From: Streptomyces sp. NBC_01294
GTDB lineage: Bacteria; Actinomycetota; Actinomycetes; Streptomycetales; Streptomycetaceae
Assembly (NCBI RefSeq): GCF_035917235.1
Contig: NZ_CP108423.1
Coordinates: forward strand, 806,001-870,000
Direction: 5' to 3'
DNA length: 64,000 nucleotides
Shown here piece by piece: positions 1 to 9,552 of this stretch; the stretch's first letter is position 1; each line of letters starts with the position of its first letter. A model generated the notes under the pieces. It did not search any database and was not told where the DNA came from. It saw only the letters and a program-made list of their open reading frames with translations. A program made the position numbers and the translations under genes.

Positions 1-7
1 GAGAACG

Positions 8-670
8 ATGGGCGAGGACGAGACCGGGCAGTCACGCAAACGCTCACCGTGGGGCGTGCTCGCCCTGGTCATGCTCAGCGGCCTCGCCATGGTGCGCAAC
101 GGTGTGGAGGCCGACGACGGACCGCCCCAGCCCACCGCCGCCTCGGCCGTGGCGGTGACGGCCGATCAGCTGCCGGCGAACCCGCCGATGGCCCCGGCCG
201 GCATGGAGGCGCTGGAGCACTCGTCGGTGCAGCGCATCCGGATTCCCACGATCAACGTGGACGCGCCGGTGATGACGGTCGGGCTGGACGAGGAGGGCTG
301 GATCGAGGCGCCGCCCCCGCAGGACCGCAACCTGGCCGGCTGGTACCTCAACGGCATCTCCCCCGGCCAGCGGGGCTCGGCGGTGATCGTGGGTCACGTG
401 GACAACGCCCAGGGCCCGACGGTCTTCTACGGCCTGGGCTCGGTCAAGCCGGGCAGCCAGGTCGAGGTCGAGCGGTACGACGGGCGCACGGCGGTGTTCG
501 AGGTGTACGGCGTGGAGGTGTTCTCCAAGGAGGCGTTCCCCGGAGCCCGGGTGTACGGGGACACCGGGCACCCGGAGCTCCGGGTGATCACGTGCGGCGG
601 CGGATACTCCAAGGGCCGGGGCTACGACGGCAACGTGGTCGTCTTCGCCCGCATGGTGGCGACCCGCTGA
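8..670 (+). CDS. Class F sortase
   Basis: A sortase is a cysteine transpeptidase that acts outside the membrane; class F enzymes are the common stand-alone type in actinomycetes and their substrates are poorly known. The product is 220 aa with a single N-terminal hydrophobic segment (about residues 15-31) that would anchor it. The catalytic domain covers about 75-218: the catalytic His is in VGHVDN, the Cys in ITCGG, and the Arg in the last strand (VVFARM). Length is normal for class F. The gene starts seven bases inside the window, so its upstream region and any substrate gene are not visible. It converges on the deacetylase, with a shared hairpin between them. The family call is secure; the substrate is unknown. 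Confidence 0.9.
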   Translation: MGEDETGQSRKRSPWGVLALVMLSGLAMVRNGVEADDGPPQPTAASAVAVTADQLPANPPMAPAGMEALEHSSVQRIRIPTINVDAPVMTVGLDEEGWIEAPPPQDRNLAGWYLNGISPGQRGSAVIVGHVDNAQGPTVFYGLGSVKPGSQVEVERYDGRTAVFEVYGVEVFSKEAFPGARVYGDTGHPELRVITCGGGYSKGRGYDGNVVVFARMVATR

Positions 671-720
671 ACCGGGGCCGGGCCGGTGTCCGGCGCGTCC
701 GCCGGGACCGGGTTCAGCGG
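664..720. terminator. Bidirectional hairpin between convergent genes
   Basis: Two 10-base arms, CCGCTGAACC at 664-673 and its exact complement at 711-720, enclose a GC-rich loop that can itself fold (CCGG pairs). The arms contain the stop codons of the sortase gene and of the convergent deacetylase gene, so the structure could end transcripts from both sides. There is no T-run, which is usual for actinomycete terminators. Confidence 0.55.
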
Positions 721-1604
721 CGCGGCGGCGTCGGGAAGGCCGGGAGGGTCATCCGGTAGCCCCGGGCGAGGAGTTGCGGCAGGTAGGAGGAGATCGCCTG
801 GACGCTCTGCGTGCGGTTTCCGCCCGCGTCGTGGGACAGCACGATCGCCCCGGGGCCGGCGCCGCCCAGGACCCGGGAGACGATCGTGGCGGCCCCGGCC
901 TCCTGCCAGTCCAGGGTGTCCACGGTCCAGGCGAGCGGCTCCATGCCCAGCTCGGCCCCGATCTCGAAGGCGGCCCGGTTCCACGCCCCGTACGGCGCCC
1001 TGAACCACAACGGCGCCTCGCCGAGCGCCTTTTGTACGACCTCGCTCGTACGGCCGATCTCGGAGGCCAGGGCGGGCCGGCTGAGCTTGGGGATGAGCGG
1101 GTGGGTCCAGGTGTGGTTGCCGATGACGTGTCCCTCGGCGGCCATCCGGCGCATCAGGTCCCGGTTCTCCACGGCCATCTCCCCGCAGACGAAGAACATG
1201 GCGCGTACGTCGTACCGGGCGAGGGTGTCGAGGATGCCCGGGGTGTAGCGGGGGTCGGGCCCGTCGTCGAAGGTGAGCACCATGGCGCTCGCCGTGGCCT
1301 CGTCGGCCGGGAGCTCCAGGATCGGCCGGGTCCGGACGGCCGGCTTGACGGCGGCCGGCCGGGCGGGGGCCTCCGATGTCATGGGGCGCAGCCGGTAGGA
1401 CTTCTCGGACAGCCGCTGGGCGGACATCCCCGGCGCTCCCGCCGCGGGGTTCGGTCCCGGCCCGGCCGCGGGTCCGCCCGCCCCCGGCGCGGCGGGCATG
1501 CCGCCCTCACTGCCCGAGGTGATCAGTCCGGCGGCTGCGACTCCGAGGAGGACAGCGGTACGCAGGACCGCCCGCCGCCCTACTGTCGGCTCGTCATTTT
1601 TCAT
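714..1604 (-). CDS. Secreted polysaccharide deacetylase (CE4 / NodB family)
   Basis: CE4 enzymes remove N- or O-acetyl groups from chitin, peptidoglycan or similar polymers using a metal held by Asp-His-His. The 296 aa product starts with a twin-arginine-like export signal (GRRAVLRTAVLLG), then an Ala/Pro/Gly linker to about residue 95. The NodB domain follows with motif 1 TFDDGPDP (catalytic base and metal Asp) and motif 2 HVIGNHTWTHP (the two metal His); later motifs (RAPYGAWN, LSHDAG) are present. The start at 1604 has only a weak ribosome site. It converges on the sortase. The substrate cannot be read from sequence; a cell-wall or chitin role is inferred. Confidence 0.88.
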   Translation of the reverse strand: MKNDEPTVGRRAVLRTAVLLGVAAAGLITSGSEGGMPAAPGAGGPAAGPGPNPAAGAPGMSAQRLSEKSYRLRPMTSEAPARPAAVKPAVRTRPILELPADEATASAMVLTFDDGPDPRYTPGILDTLARYDVRAMFFVCGEMAVENRDLMRRMAAEGHVIGNHTWTHPLIPKLSRPALASEIGRTSEVVQKALGEAPLWFRAPYGAWNRAAFEIGAELGMEPLAWTVDTLDWQEAGAATIVSRVLGGAGPGAIVLSHDAGGNRTQSVQAISSYLPQLLARGYRMTLPAFPTPPRR

Positions 1605-1694
1605 TCTTACTACGTATCAACGACACCGCCACAGATGTCGAGAGGCACGGACGCACCCCGTTCCCGTCACCCGCTCGGCCCAGCCCTCCCTTGG

Positions 1695-4600
1695 TCAGCC
1701 GCGGCGCACCAGGGGGAACGGGAGCGTCTCTCGGATCGTCAGGCCCGTGAGGAACATGACGAGGCGGTCCACGCCGATGCCCAGGCCGCCCGTCGGCGGC
1801 ATCGCGTACTCCAGGGCGTCCAGGAAGTCGTTGTCGAGTTCCATGGCCTCCGGGTCGCCGCCCGCCGCGAGCAGGGACTGGGCGGTGAGGCGGCGGCGCT
1901 GTTCCACCGGGTCGGTGAGCTCCGAGTAGGCGGTGCCCAGTTCGGTGCCGAAGGCGACCAGGTCCCAGCGCTCGGCGAGCCTCGGGTCCACGCGGTGCTG
2001 GCGGGTGAGCGGGGAGACGTCGGTGGGGAAGTCCTTGTAGAAGGTGGGGAGCTTGGTCCGCTCCTCCACCAGCCGCTCGTACATCTCCAGGACCACGTCG
2101 CCCCGGGTGTCCTCGGGGGCGTGAGGGACGCCCGCCCGGTCGCACAGCCTGCGCAGCACGTGCTCCTCGGTGTCCGCGTCGACCTCCTCGCCGAGGGCCT
2201 CGCCGATCGCCCCGTACATGGTCTTGACCGGCCAGGTCCCGGAGATGTCGTGGACCACGAGCTTCCCGTCCGGTCCGGCCTTGTGGGCGATGGGCGAGCC
2301 GAAGGCGGCGGTGGCGGCGCCCTGGATCAGTTCGCGCGTGAGGTCGAGCATCACGTCGTAGTCGGCGAAGGCCTGGTAGGCCTCCAGCATCGTGAACTCG
2401 GGGTTGTGCTTGTAGGAGACGCCTTCGTTGCGGAAGGTGCGGCCCATCTCGAAGACCTTCTCCATGCCGCCGACGCAGAGCCGTTTGAGGTACAGCTCGG
2501 GCGCGATCCGCAGGTACAGGTCGAGGTCGTAGGCGTTGATGTGCGTGCGGAAGGGACGGGCGTTGGCGCCGCCGTGGATCTGCTGGAGCATCGGGGTCTC
2601 GACCTCCAGGTAGCCGCGGTCGAGCAGTCCCTGGCGCAGGGCCTGGACGGCGCTGGAGCGGGCCCGTACGACGTCCCGCGCCTCGGGGCTCGCGACGAGG
2701 TCGAGGTAGCGGCGCCGGACCCTGGCCTCCGGGTCGGCGAGGCCCTTGCGCTTGTCGGGGAGGGGGCGCAGGCACTTGCCGGTGAGCTGCCAGGACCGGA
2801 CCACGAGGGACAGTTCGCCGGCCTTGCTGGCCCCGACCTCGCCGCTCACGAGCACGTGGTCGCCGAAGTCGACCTGGGAGGTGAAGGAGTCCAGTACCCC
2901 GGCCCCGGCCTCGTCGCGGGTGAGCATCAGCTGTATGTCGCCGGACCAGTCGCGCAGGACGGCGAAGACCACGCCGCCGAGGTCGCGCACGATCATCACG
3001 CGTCCGGCGAGGGTGGCCTGTTCGCCGGTCCGGGCACCGGGCGGGTGGCTTGGGTGCTCGGCCTTCAGCAGGGCGACCGTGTGGGTGCGCTGGGCGATGC
3101 CCACCGGGTAGGGGTCGGTGCCGGACGCCCGGATGCGCTCCAGCTTGGCGTGACGGACGCGGACCTGCTCGGGCAGCCGTTCGACCGGGACTCCCGCGCC
3201 CTCCTGCTCGACGGCGTCCAGGCCCAGCGCGTCGATGGGGGGCAGCCCCTCGGTGGTGACGGGGGCGGTGAGGCCCTTGGGGTGGCCGTTGCCCCACAGG
3301 GTGCGCAGGCTGGGTACGGAGACGAAGCCCTCGGCGATGCCGGAGGCGAGGCTGACCCGGGCGAGCGAGCCGGCGTCCTGGTAGCAGAGGAACCGCGGGT
3401 ACCACTCGGGGCCGTACTTGACGTTCGAGCGGTACAGCGCCTCCAGCTGCCACCAGCGGGAGAAGAAGAGCAGCAGCTTGCGCCACAGCTTGAGGACGGG
3501 TCCGGCGCCGATCCGGCCGCCCTCCTCGAAGGCGGAGCGGAAGACGGCGAAGTTGAGGGAGATCCTGCGCACGCCGAGGCCGGGGGCCGCGGCGCACAGC
3601 TCGGCGACCATGAACTCCATGACCCCGTTGGGGGCCGTGCGGTCGCGGCGCATCAGGTCGAGGGAGATGCCGTCCTTGCCCCAGGGGACGAAGGAGAGCA
3701 GGGCGATCAGCTCGCCCTGGCCGTCGAAGGCCTCGACCAGCAGGCAGTCCCCGTCGGCGCGGTCGCCGAGCCGGTCCAGGGCCATGGAGAAGCCGCGCTC
3801 GGTCTCGGTGTCCCGCCAGCGGTCGGCCCGGTCGACGATGGTCTGCATCTCGTCCTCGGAGAGGGCCGAGTGGCGGCGGATGAGGGTGGTGGCGCCGGTC
3901 CGGCGGACCCGGTTGACGGCCTGGCGGGTGACGCGCATCTCGCGGCCGTCGAGGTCGAAGTGGGCGACGTGCAGGATGGCCTCGTCGCCGAGCTGGAGCG
4001 CGCTCAGTCCGGAACGGGCGTAGGCGGTGGCGCCGTCCTCGGAGGCGCCCATGACGGCGGGCGCCCAGCCGTAGCGGCGGGCCACGACCAGCCAGGCGTC
4101 GATGGCGGGGGTCCAGGCGGCGGGGTCGCCCACCGGGTCGCCGCTGGCGAGGCAGACGCCGGCCTCGACGCGGTAGGTGACGGCGCCCTTGCCGTTGGGG
4201 GCGAAGACGACGGCCTTGTCGCGGCGGGTGGCGAAGTAGCCGAGGGAGTCGTTGCGCCCGTAGGCGCCGAGAAGGGCGCGGATGCGGGGCTCCTCGTCCC
4301 CGTGCAGGGCGGCGGTCAGGCGCTGGGAGCGGAAGAGGGTCATGGCGGCGTTCAGCAGGGCGAGGGCGCCGAACAGGCCGAGCAGGAAGGACAGCGGGCG
4401 GGGCGGGCGGCCGTCGAACTGCCGGGCCGAGAAGAGGCCGCCGAAGACCTCCTTGGCCGCCCAGTCCAGCCACTGGCCCCTGGGCAGGGTGCCGGGGAAG
4501 AGGGCGACGAGCCCCCAGCCCACGAGGACGGCGGCGAGCAGGCCGAGGCCGAGCACGATCAGGGCGTGCCACAGGGCCCCGGGCCGGGAGGCGGCGTAGA

Positions 4601-4997
4601 ACTCGTTGCGGGCGGCGATCAGCACGGCCGTGGCGGCGACGGCGATGGCCATGGAGGGGACGCCGATCCAGTAGTCGCCGACGGCCATGTCCAGCACGTC
4701 GTCGACCATGAGCAGGCCCAAATAGGTGATGACGATCCACCAGGCGACCTTCTTGCGGGTGCCGAGGGCCGCGGCGAGCAGGAAGAGGAAGACCGCGTAG
4801 GCGAGGTTCGCGCTGACCGGGACGACGATCAGGTCGAGGAACCGCACGACGTGCCGCAGGAGGCGCCGCAGCGTCGGGGAGAGCGAGAGGAGCGCGCACA
4901 GCAGGCCGAGCGCTCCGAAGAACGCGCCGAATCCGTCGGGCACCCGGTTCAGGAAGCGGTTCCGGGTCCCGCGCGTCTGCTCCACGGTGGCACTCAT
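1695..4997 (-). CDS. lysX: LysX: lysylphosphatidylglycerol synthetase fused to lysyl-tRNA synthetase
   Basis: LysX makes Lys-tRNA and transfers lysine to phosphatidylglycerol, lowering envelope charge and protecting against cationic peptides. The product is about 1100 aa. The N-terminal third has several membrane helices, the middle a DUF2156/MprF-type transferase domain, and the C-terminal half a class II LysRS with an OB-fold and catalytic core (motif 2 around FEMGRTFRNEGVS, motif 3 around GLGIGVDRLVM). This is the full mycobacterial-type LysX layout. An in-frame GTG lies 9 bases before the chosen ATG; neither has a strong Shine-Dalgarno sequence. It is probably additional to a housekeeping lysS elsewhere. 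Confidence 0.93.
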   Translation of the reverse strand: MSATVEQTRGTRNRFLNRVPDGFGAFFGALGLLCALLSLSPTLRRLLRHVVRFLDLIVVPVSANLAYAVFLFLLAAALGTRKKVAWWIVITYLGLLMVDDVLDMAVGDYWIGVPSMAIAVAATAVLIAARNEFYAASRPGALWHALIVLGLGLLAAVLVGWGLVALFPGTLPRGQWLDWAAKEVFGGLFSARQFDGRPPRPLSFLLGLFGALALLNAAMTLFRSQRLTAALHGDEEPRIRALLGAYGRNDSLGYFATRRDKAVVFAPNGKGAVTYRVEAGVCLASGDPVGDPAAWTPAIDAWLVVARRYGWAPAVMGASEDGATAYARSGLSALQLGDEAILHVAHFDLDGREMRVTRQAVNRVRRTGATTLIRRHSALSEDEMQTIVDRADRWRDTETERGFSMALDRLGDRADGDCLLVEAFDGQGELIALLSFVPWGKDGISLDLMRRDRTAPNGVMEFMVAELCAAAPGLGVRRISLNFAVFRSAFEEGGRIGAGPVLKLWRKLLLFFSRWWQLEALYRSNVKYGPEWYPRFLCYQDAGSLARVSLASGIAEGFVSVPSLRTLWGNGHPKGLTAPVTTEGLPPIDALGLDAVEQEGAGVPVERLPEQVRVRHAKLERIRASGTDPYPVGIAQRTHTVALLKAEHPSHPPGARTGEQATLAGRVMIVRDLGGVVFAVLRDWSGDIQLMLTRDEAGAGVLDSFTSQVDFGDHVLVSGEVGASKAGELSLVVRSWQLTGKCLRPLPDKRKGLADPEARVRRRYLDLVASPEARDVVRARSSAVQALRQGLLDRGYLEVETPMLQQIHGGANARPFRTHINAYDLDLYLRIAPELYLKRLCVGGMEKVFEMGRTFRNEGVSYKHNPEFTMLEAYQAFADYDVMLDLTRELIQGAATAAFGSPIAHKAGPDGKLVVHDISGTWPVKTMYGAIGEALGEEVDADTEEHVLRRLCDRAGVPHAPEDTRGDVVLEMYERLVEERTKLPTFYKDFPTDVSPLTRQHRVDPRLAERWDLVAFGTELGTAYSELTDPVEQRRRLTAQSLLAAGGDPEAMELDNDFLDALEYAMPPTGGLGIGVDRLVMFLTGLTIRETLPFPLVRRG

Positions 4998-5271
4998 GGT
5001 TCGCACTGTAGGGAGGGCAGCGCCGGTGCGCGCGCCGAGCCGGACGGGGGCATCGCCTGCCCTCGGTGGGCGCGGCGCAGGAGCTGATGGCGGACGCGGT
5101 GGGGGGCGGCGCCTCCGAGCGGGCGGGCCACCGCATCGTGGGCTCGGCGGCGATCCGCCTGGTCAGGGCGGGTCGCCGGCGGCCCGTCACGGTGGTTCCC
5201 CGGGGAGTGTCCGGCCGATCGGGCCGGACCCGCGCGGCCCGGCACGATCCGACGGACACGCCCCCGGGCCG

Positions 5272-6468
5272 CTACTTGGCCATCGTCAGTCCGTCCTTGG
5301 CGGCGCCGCGGCTGAGGACCGCCTCGCTGATGTCGTCCCGTGCGCTCTCGTAGTCGTCCCGGCCGGGGTCCTTGGCGAGGGCGTCGGGGAGGTGGACCAC
5401 CCGGCCGATGGACAGGTCCATCATCTGCGGCACGAACTCGGCCTTGGTGACCTGCCAGCGCTGTCCGGCGGCGGCCGGCGGGGCGAAGGTGAAGCGGCCG
5501 ATCGAGCCGTAGTTGCCCCGCAGGTCGCGTGCGCCCGTGTAGTTGAACATCTCGCCCGCGACCTGGTCGCCCATGCCGTAGACGATCCAGGTCCCGTTGA
5601 CCTTCTCGTAGGGCTGCGGGATGTGCGCGTGCGTGCCGAGGATCAGGTCGATGTCGGGCCGGCCCGCGGTCTGCGAGGCGGTCAGCGCCTTGCCCAGCGA
5701 CAGCTGCGTCTCGTCCGGCTCGGTCTGCCACTCCGTGCCCCAGTGCACGCTGACCAGCACCACGTCCGCGCCCGCGGTACGGGCCGCCCGCGCATCCGCG
5801 ATGATCTTGTCCTGCTTCATCAGGTTGACCGCCCACGGCTGGCCCTCGGGCAGCGGGTAGCCGTTGGTGTCGTAGGTGTAGGCGAGGTGCGCCACCTTGG
5901 CGGAGCCCGCCGTGTACGTGGTCACCGTGGCCGCCTCGGCCGCCGTACGGGCCGAGCCGGCGTGCTTCAGGCCGACCTTGTCGAAGCGGTCCAGCGTACG
6001 GCGCAGTCCCGCGCTCCCGTCGTCGAGCGTGTGGTTCGAGGCCGTGGAGCAGCCGTCGTACCCGGCGTCCTTCAGCCCGTCGGCGACGTCCGGCGGGGAC
6101 TTGAAGGCGGGGTAGCCGGAGAACGGACCGCCCTCCTCCCCGTAGATGGTCTCCATGTGGCAGAGGGCCAGGTCGGCCGCCGAGACCACGGGCTTGACCC
6201 CGGAGAACATCGGCCTGAAGTCGTAGCCGTCGCCCTCCGCGTCGTTCGCCGCCCGCTGGATGACGGAGGTGTGCGGCAGTACGTCGCCGCTCGCGACCAG
6301 GGTGAAGCCCTTGGCGGCGGGGGATCCGGCGACGCCGGAGGGAGCCGGTCCGCCGGATTCCCCGAGGCGGGCCGGTGCGGAGCCGCCGCTGCCCGAGCAT
6401 CCGGCGGCGGCGGACAACAGGAGGGCCGACAGGAGGGCGACCGCCCGCGGCCGGGTTCGCTTGCTCAT
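5272..6468 (-). CDS. CapA/YwtB-family lipoprotein (poly-gamma-glutamate synthesis type)
   Basis: CapA-like proteins have a metallophosphatase fold and are linked to poly-gamma-glutamate or capsule synthesis, though most actinomycete members are uncharacterised. The 398 aa product starts with a lipoprotein signal: basic MSKRTRPR, a hydrophobic core and lipobox AAGC. The CapA domain (from about residue 55) begins with TLVASGDVLPH and contains SNHTLDDG and GTHAHIPQPYE, the usual metal-ligand motifs. The ATG at 6466-6468 is preceded by GGGAGCTG at good spacing; an upstream extension is open but lacks a site and would bury the lipoprotein signal. No other capsule genes are adjacent, so the polymer is unknown. 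Confidence 0.85.
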   Translation of the reverse strand: MSKRTRPRAVALLSALLLSAAAGCSGSGGSAPARLGESGGPAPSGVAGSPAAKGFTLVASGDVLPHTSVIQRAANDAEGDGYDFRPMFSGVKPVVSAADLALCHMETIYGEEGGPFSGYPAFKSPPDVADGLKDAGYDGCSTASNHTLDDGSAGLRRTLDRFDKVGLKHAGSARTAAEAATVTTYTAGSAKVAHLAYTYDTNGYPLPEGQPWAVNLMKQDKIIADARAARTAGADVVLVSVHWGTEWQTEPDETQLSLGKALTASQTAGRPDIDLILGTHAHIPQPYEKVNGTWIVYGMGDQVAGEMFNYTGARDLRGNYGSIGRFTFAPPAAAGQRWQVTKAEFVPQMMDLSIGRVVHLPDALAKDPGRDDYESARDDISEAVLSRGAAKDGLTMAK

Positions 6469-6869
6469 CTGCCCAGCTCCCTCATTGGCGTGACTAGTAC
6501 GACCATCTGATATCTGATCACCTGCAATCCATACACCTGGACGCTTCAAGTCAAGGAACGGATCCGCCTGCCGGACACACGCCCACCCCAACGGCGGACA
6601 CGGGCCGCCCCGCCGGCCGCCGCCCGGCTGCTCCGCCGACCGCCCCGGGCCACCGCGCCGGCCGCTCCCCCCGCACCGCTCTCCGCGCCGCTCCCCCTGC
6701 CGTTCGCCGCGCCGTTCGACCGTTCACCGCCCGGCACGGCCGCCCGGCGGACGACCCGGGTGCTTGGGCGCAACACCGGGGCCTGACGGTTCCCGGGTGG
6801 CTCCGTGCAGGTCAGGGTGGACGTGTCGCCTCCCCCATGGCCCCCCACCCACCCCGGAAGGAGCCACAC
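6469..6869. promoter_or_regulatory. Divergent intergenic region (CapA-like / sigma factor)
   Basis: This 401-base stretch separates the divergent CapA-like and sigma factor genes. The part near 6500-6545 is unusually AT-rich for this genome, including GATATCTGATCA, and is the likely promoter of the CapA-like gene. The part from 6560 to 6800 is very GC-rich and low in complexity. No confident gene or operator was recognised. Confidence 0.3.
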
Positions 6870-7409
6870 GTGCCCCTCTCCCCCACCCTCCCGCGCACGG
6901 ACCCCGAGGCGCTGGCCGAACTCCAGCGCGACCACGGGCGGGCCCTGTTCGGTTTTCTGCTCGGCCTCACGGCCGGGGACGCCCAGCGCGCGGAGGACCT
7001 CGTACAGGAGACCCTCGTACGGGTCTGGCAGCACCCGGAAGCCCTGGAGAGCGGGCACGACTCCATGCGGCCCTGGCTGTTCACGGTGGCCCGGCGGCTC
7101 GCGATCGACGCCCGGCGGGCCCGGCTGTCACGGCCGCTGGAGGTGGACCCGGAGGGACTGGAGCAGGCGCCCGAACCCGAGGACGCGGTGGCCGGCTCGG
7201 TCACGGCGATCGACGTCCGGCGGGCCGTGGGGTGCCTGGGCCCGGAGCACCGCGAGGTGCTGATGCAGGTCTACTTCCGGGACCGGTCGGTGGCCGAGGC
7301 CGCCGCCGAGCTCGGCATCCCCGCCGGCACCGTCAAGTCCCGTACGTACTATGCCCTTCGGGCCCTGAAAAAGGGCCTCCAGGGGTACGGGTACGGTCTC
7401 GGCGCCTGA
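6870..7409 (+). CDS. ECF-type RNA polymerase sigma factor
   Basis: A group 4 sigma factor that would direct RNA polymerase to a small promoter set. The product is about 179 aa. Region 2 (about residues 15-85) contains AEDLVQETLVRVWQHPE and the sigma4-type HTH (about 115-170) contains VAEAAAELGIPAGTVKSRTYYALRAL, both canonical. The GTG at 6870 is preceded by AAGGAG with about 7 bases of spacing; an ATG 33 bases upstream has no site. No anti-sigma gene follows, unlike SigK/SigL-type pairs, so its control is not evident. The downstream gene is an unrelated conserved protein. Confidence 0.9.
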   Translation: MPLSPTLPRTDPEALAELQRDHGRALFGFLLGLTAGDAQRAEDLVQETLVRVWQHPEALESGHDSMRPWLFTVARRLAIDARRARLSRPLEVDPEGLEQAPEPEDAVAGSVTAIDVRRAVGCLGPEHREVLMQVYFRDRSVAEAAAELGIPAGTVKSRTYYALRALKKGLQGYGYGLGA

Positions 7410-7587
7410 GCCCGCGGCACGGGGAAGGGGTCGGGGAGCGCCGCGAACGGACGCTAACCGGACATAAAACGCATCGAATTCGACATCAGACCGTCCAAGT
7501 TGAGTAAACCTCCCCCACTCCGTGAGCCGCTCGGTGAAGGCTCGGGGCTGACGACGGGACGCTCGACGCGCGGGAGAAGGTGGAACG

Positions 7588-8103
7588 GTGCAGCCCGAGG
7601 GTATGAACGGCACCAGTGACGGCGGGCTCGCGGTGCCCATGGCTTGGCTCTACGCCGAGTACATCGCAGACGAACTGCTGCGCACGGGCCGGCTGATCCC
7701 GGTCAGCACCCTGGAGTTCCGGGCCGGACGGGACACGCTCGCCCTGACGATCTACCTCTCGGACGCCGCCGGCGAGCTCTCCGGGATCCGGGTGGTCTCG
7801 CAGCTCGACGAGTGGATGTCCCTGACGGCGTACGGGCATCCCTGGCGCGACTGGGTGGACACCCGGTTCCTCGCGCTGGGCGAGGAGGCCCGCGAGCGCG
7901 GCCGCGGCGAGGAGCCCGACCTGGAACTGGCCCGGGCGGCGTGGCGCTGGCTGGACCGCACCGAGCTGTTCGCCACCAACCTCGACCCCGGGCGCCACGG
8001 CCACGACGACACCCCGACGGGCCTGGACGAGAACGCACGGGTGTGGACCCCGGCCTGGCAACTCGGCCTGCCCCTGGGCCACTTGGCGATGCACCTGTTC
8101 TAG
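7588..8103 (+). CDS. Conserved hypothetical protein, Streptomyces type
   Basis: I do not recognise a named domain. The product is about 171 aa, acidic and soluble, with no signal peptide or membrane segment. It is rich in Trp and aromatic residues (DEWMSLTAYGHPWRDW, AWRWLDRTELF). The coding pattern (strong third-position GC) supports a real gene. The start is either MQPEG at 7588 (GTG) or the ATG at residue 6; a GGAGAAGG sequence lies about 9 bases upstream of 7588. It stands alone between the sigma factor gene and a convergent membrane-protein gene. Confidence 0.6.
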   Translation: MQPEGMNGTSDGGLAVPMAWLYAEYIADELLRTGRLIPVSTLEFRAGRDTLALTIYLSDAAGELSGIRVVSQLDEWMSLTAYGHPWRDWVDTRFLALGEEARERGRGEEPDLELARAAWRWLDRTELFATNLDPGRHGHDDTPTGLDENARVWTPAWQLGLPLGHLAMHLF

Positions 8104-8140
8104 GCGGTTCGCCCCGGGAGAACCTGGCCCGAGGGCCTGC

Positions 8141-8530
8141 CTACGGGGACCGCTCGGCCGGATCCATCACCAGGCCGGTGAAATCCGCCTCGTTGCGCTC
8201 CGCCCGGGTGACGTACCACCGGGCGATGAGCCACATCACCGGATACACCAGCAGACCGAGCACCACCCAGACCAGCGGCCCCGCCGTGGCGTGCGGCAGC
8301 GCGAACACCAGCGGCAGCGTCCCGACCAGCAGGACGAGTGCGGCCAGCGCCCCGAGGCCGGCGCGCAGCTGGCTGCGCATGAGGGCCCGTACGTAGGTGG
8401 CCCCGAGGGTGGTCTGTTCGGAGATCTCCGAGCGGGCGGGAGTGTGCGCGGGCGCCCGGCGGCGGGCGCCCCGGGGCACCCCGGTGACGATCTCGCGCCG
8501 GGGCGGCGACGGCTGCTGCTCCTCGGCCAT
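8141..8530 (-). CDS. Small two-helix membrane protein (DUF485-like)
   Basis: The 129 aa product has a polar, basic N-terminus (about 60 residues) and two hydrophobic segments (about 63-82 and 87-106, VWVVLGLLVYPVMWLIARWYV), followed by a short charged tail. The layout and the RWYVTRAERNEADF stretch resemble small DUF485-type inner membrane proteins, but there is no permease partner nearby, so the family call is tentative. The ATG at 8528-8530 is chosen because hydrophobic and charged features fit from there; open sequence upstream is unlike protein. Confidence 0.6.
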   Translation of the reverse strand: MAEEQQPSPPRREIVTGVPRGARRRAPAHTPARSEISEQTTLGATYVRALMRSQLRAGLGALAALVLLVGTLPLVFALPHATAGPLVWVVLGLLVYPVMWLIARWYVTRAERNEADFTGLVMDPAERSP

Positions 8531-8556
8531 GGTGCCGGAGTCTACGCAGCGTCCGG

Positions 8557-9417
8557 CTATTTGAGGAGGCGCGAGAGCCGCCGGTCGGCGAGCGGCTTCC
8601 CGCCGGTCTGGCAGGTGGGGCAGTACTCCAGCGAGGAGTCGGCGAAGGACACCGAGCGGACGGTGTCCCCGCACACGGGGCACGGCTCCCCGGCCCGGCC
8701 GTGCACCCGCAGGCCGCTCTTCTTCTCGGCCTTGAGCTGTCCGGCGGCCACCCCGTGGGCCCGGCCGACGGCTTCGCGCAGGGTGTCCCGGACGGCCTCG
8801 TAGAGCCGGGTGAGCTGTTCCTCGTCGAAGGACGCGGCGAGCTTGAACGGTGAGACGCGGGCCGCGTGCAGGATCTCGTCGCTGTAGGCGTTGCCGATGC
8901 CCGCGATGACGCTCTGGTCGCGCAGGACGCCCTTGATCTGGCGCTTCTCCCCCGCGAGCAGCGCGGCGAAGGCATCCCGGTCGAAGCCCTCGGCGAGCGG
9001 GTCGGGGCCGAGGCGGGCGATGCCGGGCACCTCCTGCGGGTCGTGGACCACGTACACGGCGAGGCGCTTCTGGGTCCCGGCCTCGGTGAGGTCGAAGCCG
9101 CCCCCGCCCTCGAGGACGACGCGCAGCGCGAGCGGCCCCTTACCGGGGCGCGGCGGCTGTGCGGGCAGGGAGTCCTGCCAGCGCAGCCAGCCGGCCCGGG
9201 CCAGGTGGGTGACGAGGTGGAGCTCGCCGATCCGCAGGGACAGGAACTTGCCGTACCGGTCGGTGGTCCCGGCCGGCTGTCCTTCGAGGGCGGTCAGCGG
9301 CGGGTCGTACGTCTTGAGCACGCTCACCGCGAGCGGGAGGACGCGCTCGACCACCCGCCCGGTGAGGTGCTCGTCGAGGTACTCCCGCAGGGCCTCGACC
9401 TCGGGCAGTTCCGGCAT
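8557..9417 (-). CDS. Fpg/Nei family DNA glycosylase / AP lyase
   Basis: Base-excision repair enzyme that removes oxidised bases and cuts the abasic strand. The 286 aa product begins MPELPEVEAL: the Pro after Met is the Schiff-base nucleophile and the adjacent Glu the catalytic acid, as in all Fpg/Nei enzymes. A helix-two-turn-helix region lies at about 150-220 (IAGIGNAYSDEIL), and the C-terminus has a zinc finger, CPVCG and YCPTCQ. The start is fixed by the PELPEVE motif. Its mid-region resembles the actinobacterial Nei-like paralogues more than classical MutM, so 8-oxoguanine specificity should not be assumed. Confidence 0.93.
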   Translation of the reverse strand: MPELPEVEALREYLDEHLTGRVVERVLPLAVSVLKTYDPPLTALEGQPAGTTDRYGKFLSLRIGELHLVTHLARAGWLRWQDSLPAQPPRPGKGPLALRVVLEGGGGFDLTEAGTQKRLAVYVVHDPQEVPGIARLGPDPLAEGFDRDAFAALLAGEKRQIKGVLRDQSVIAGIGNAYSDEILHAARVSPFKLAASFDEEQLTRLYEAVRDTLREAVGRAHGVAAGQLKAEKKSGLRVHGRAGEPCPVCGDTVRSVSFADSSLEYCPTCQTGGKPLADRRLSRLLK

Positions 9418-9552
9418 GGTCCCAGCCTGCCGCCGCCTCAGGCGAACCGCGAGCCGGGCACCGGGCCGGGCGATGCGGTTCCCCGGGAAGCCGGGCGGAG
9501 GCCGGGATGCTGGGCAACGGCGCATCCGCCCGGCCCGGCAGGGCCGCCGCGC

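Noticed and set aside
774..5087. Very long plus-strand open frame (over 1400 codons) across the deacetylase and lysX genes
   Set aside because: It is the antisense of two well-supported minus-strand genes; its product is low-complexity Gly/Ala/Arg/Val without domains, as expected from GC-rich third positions.
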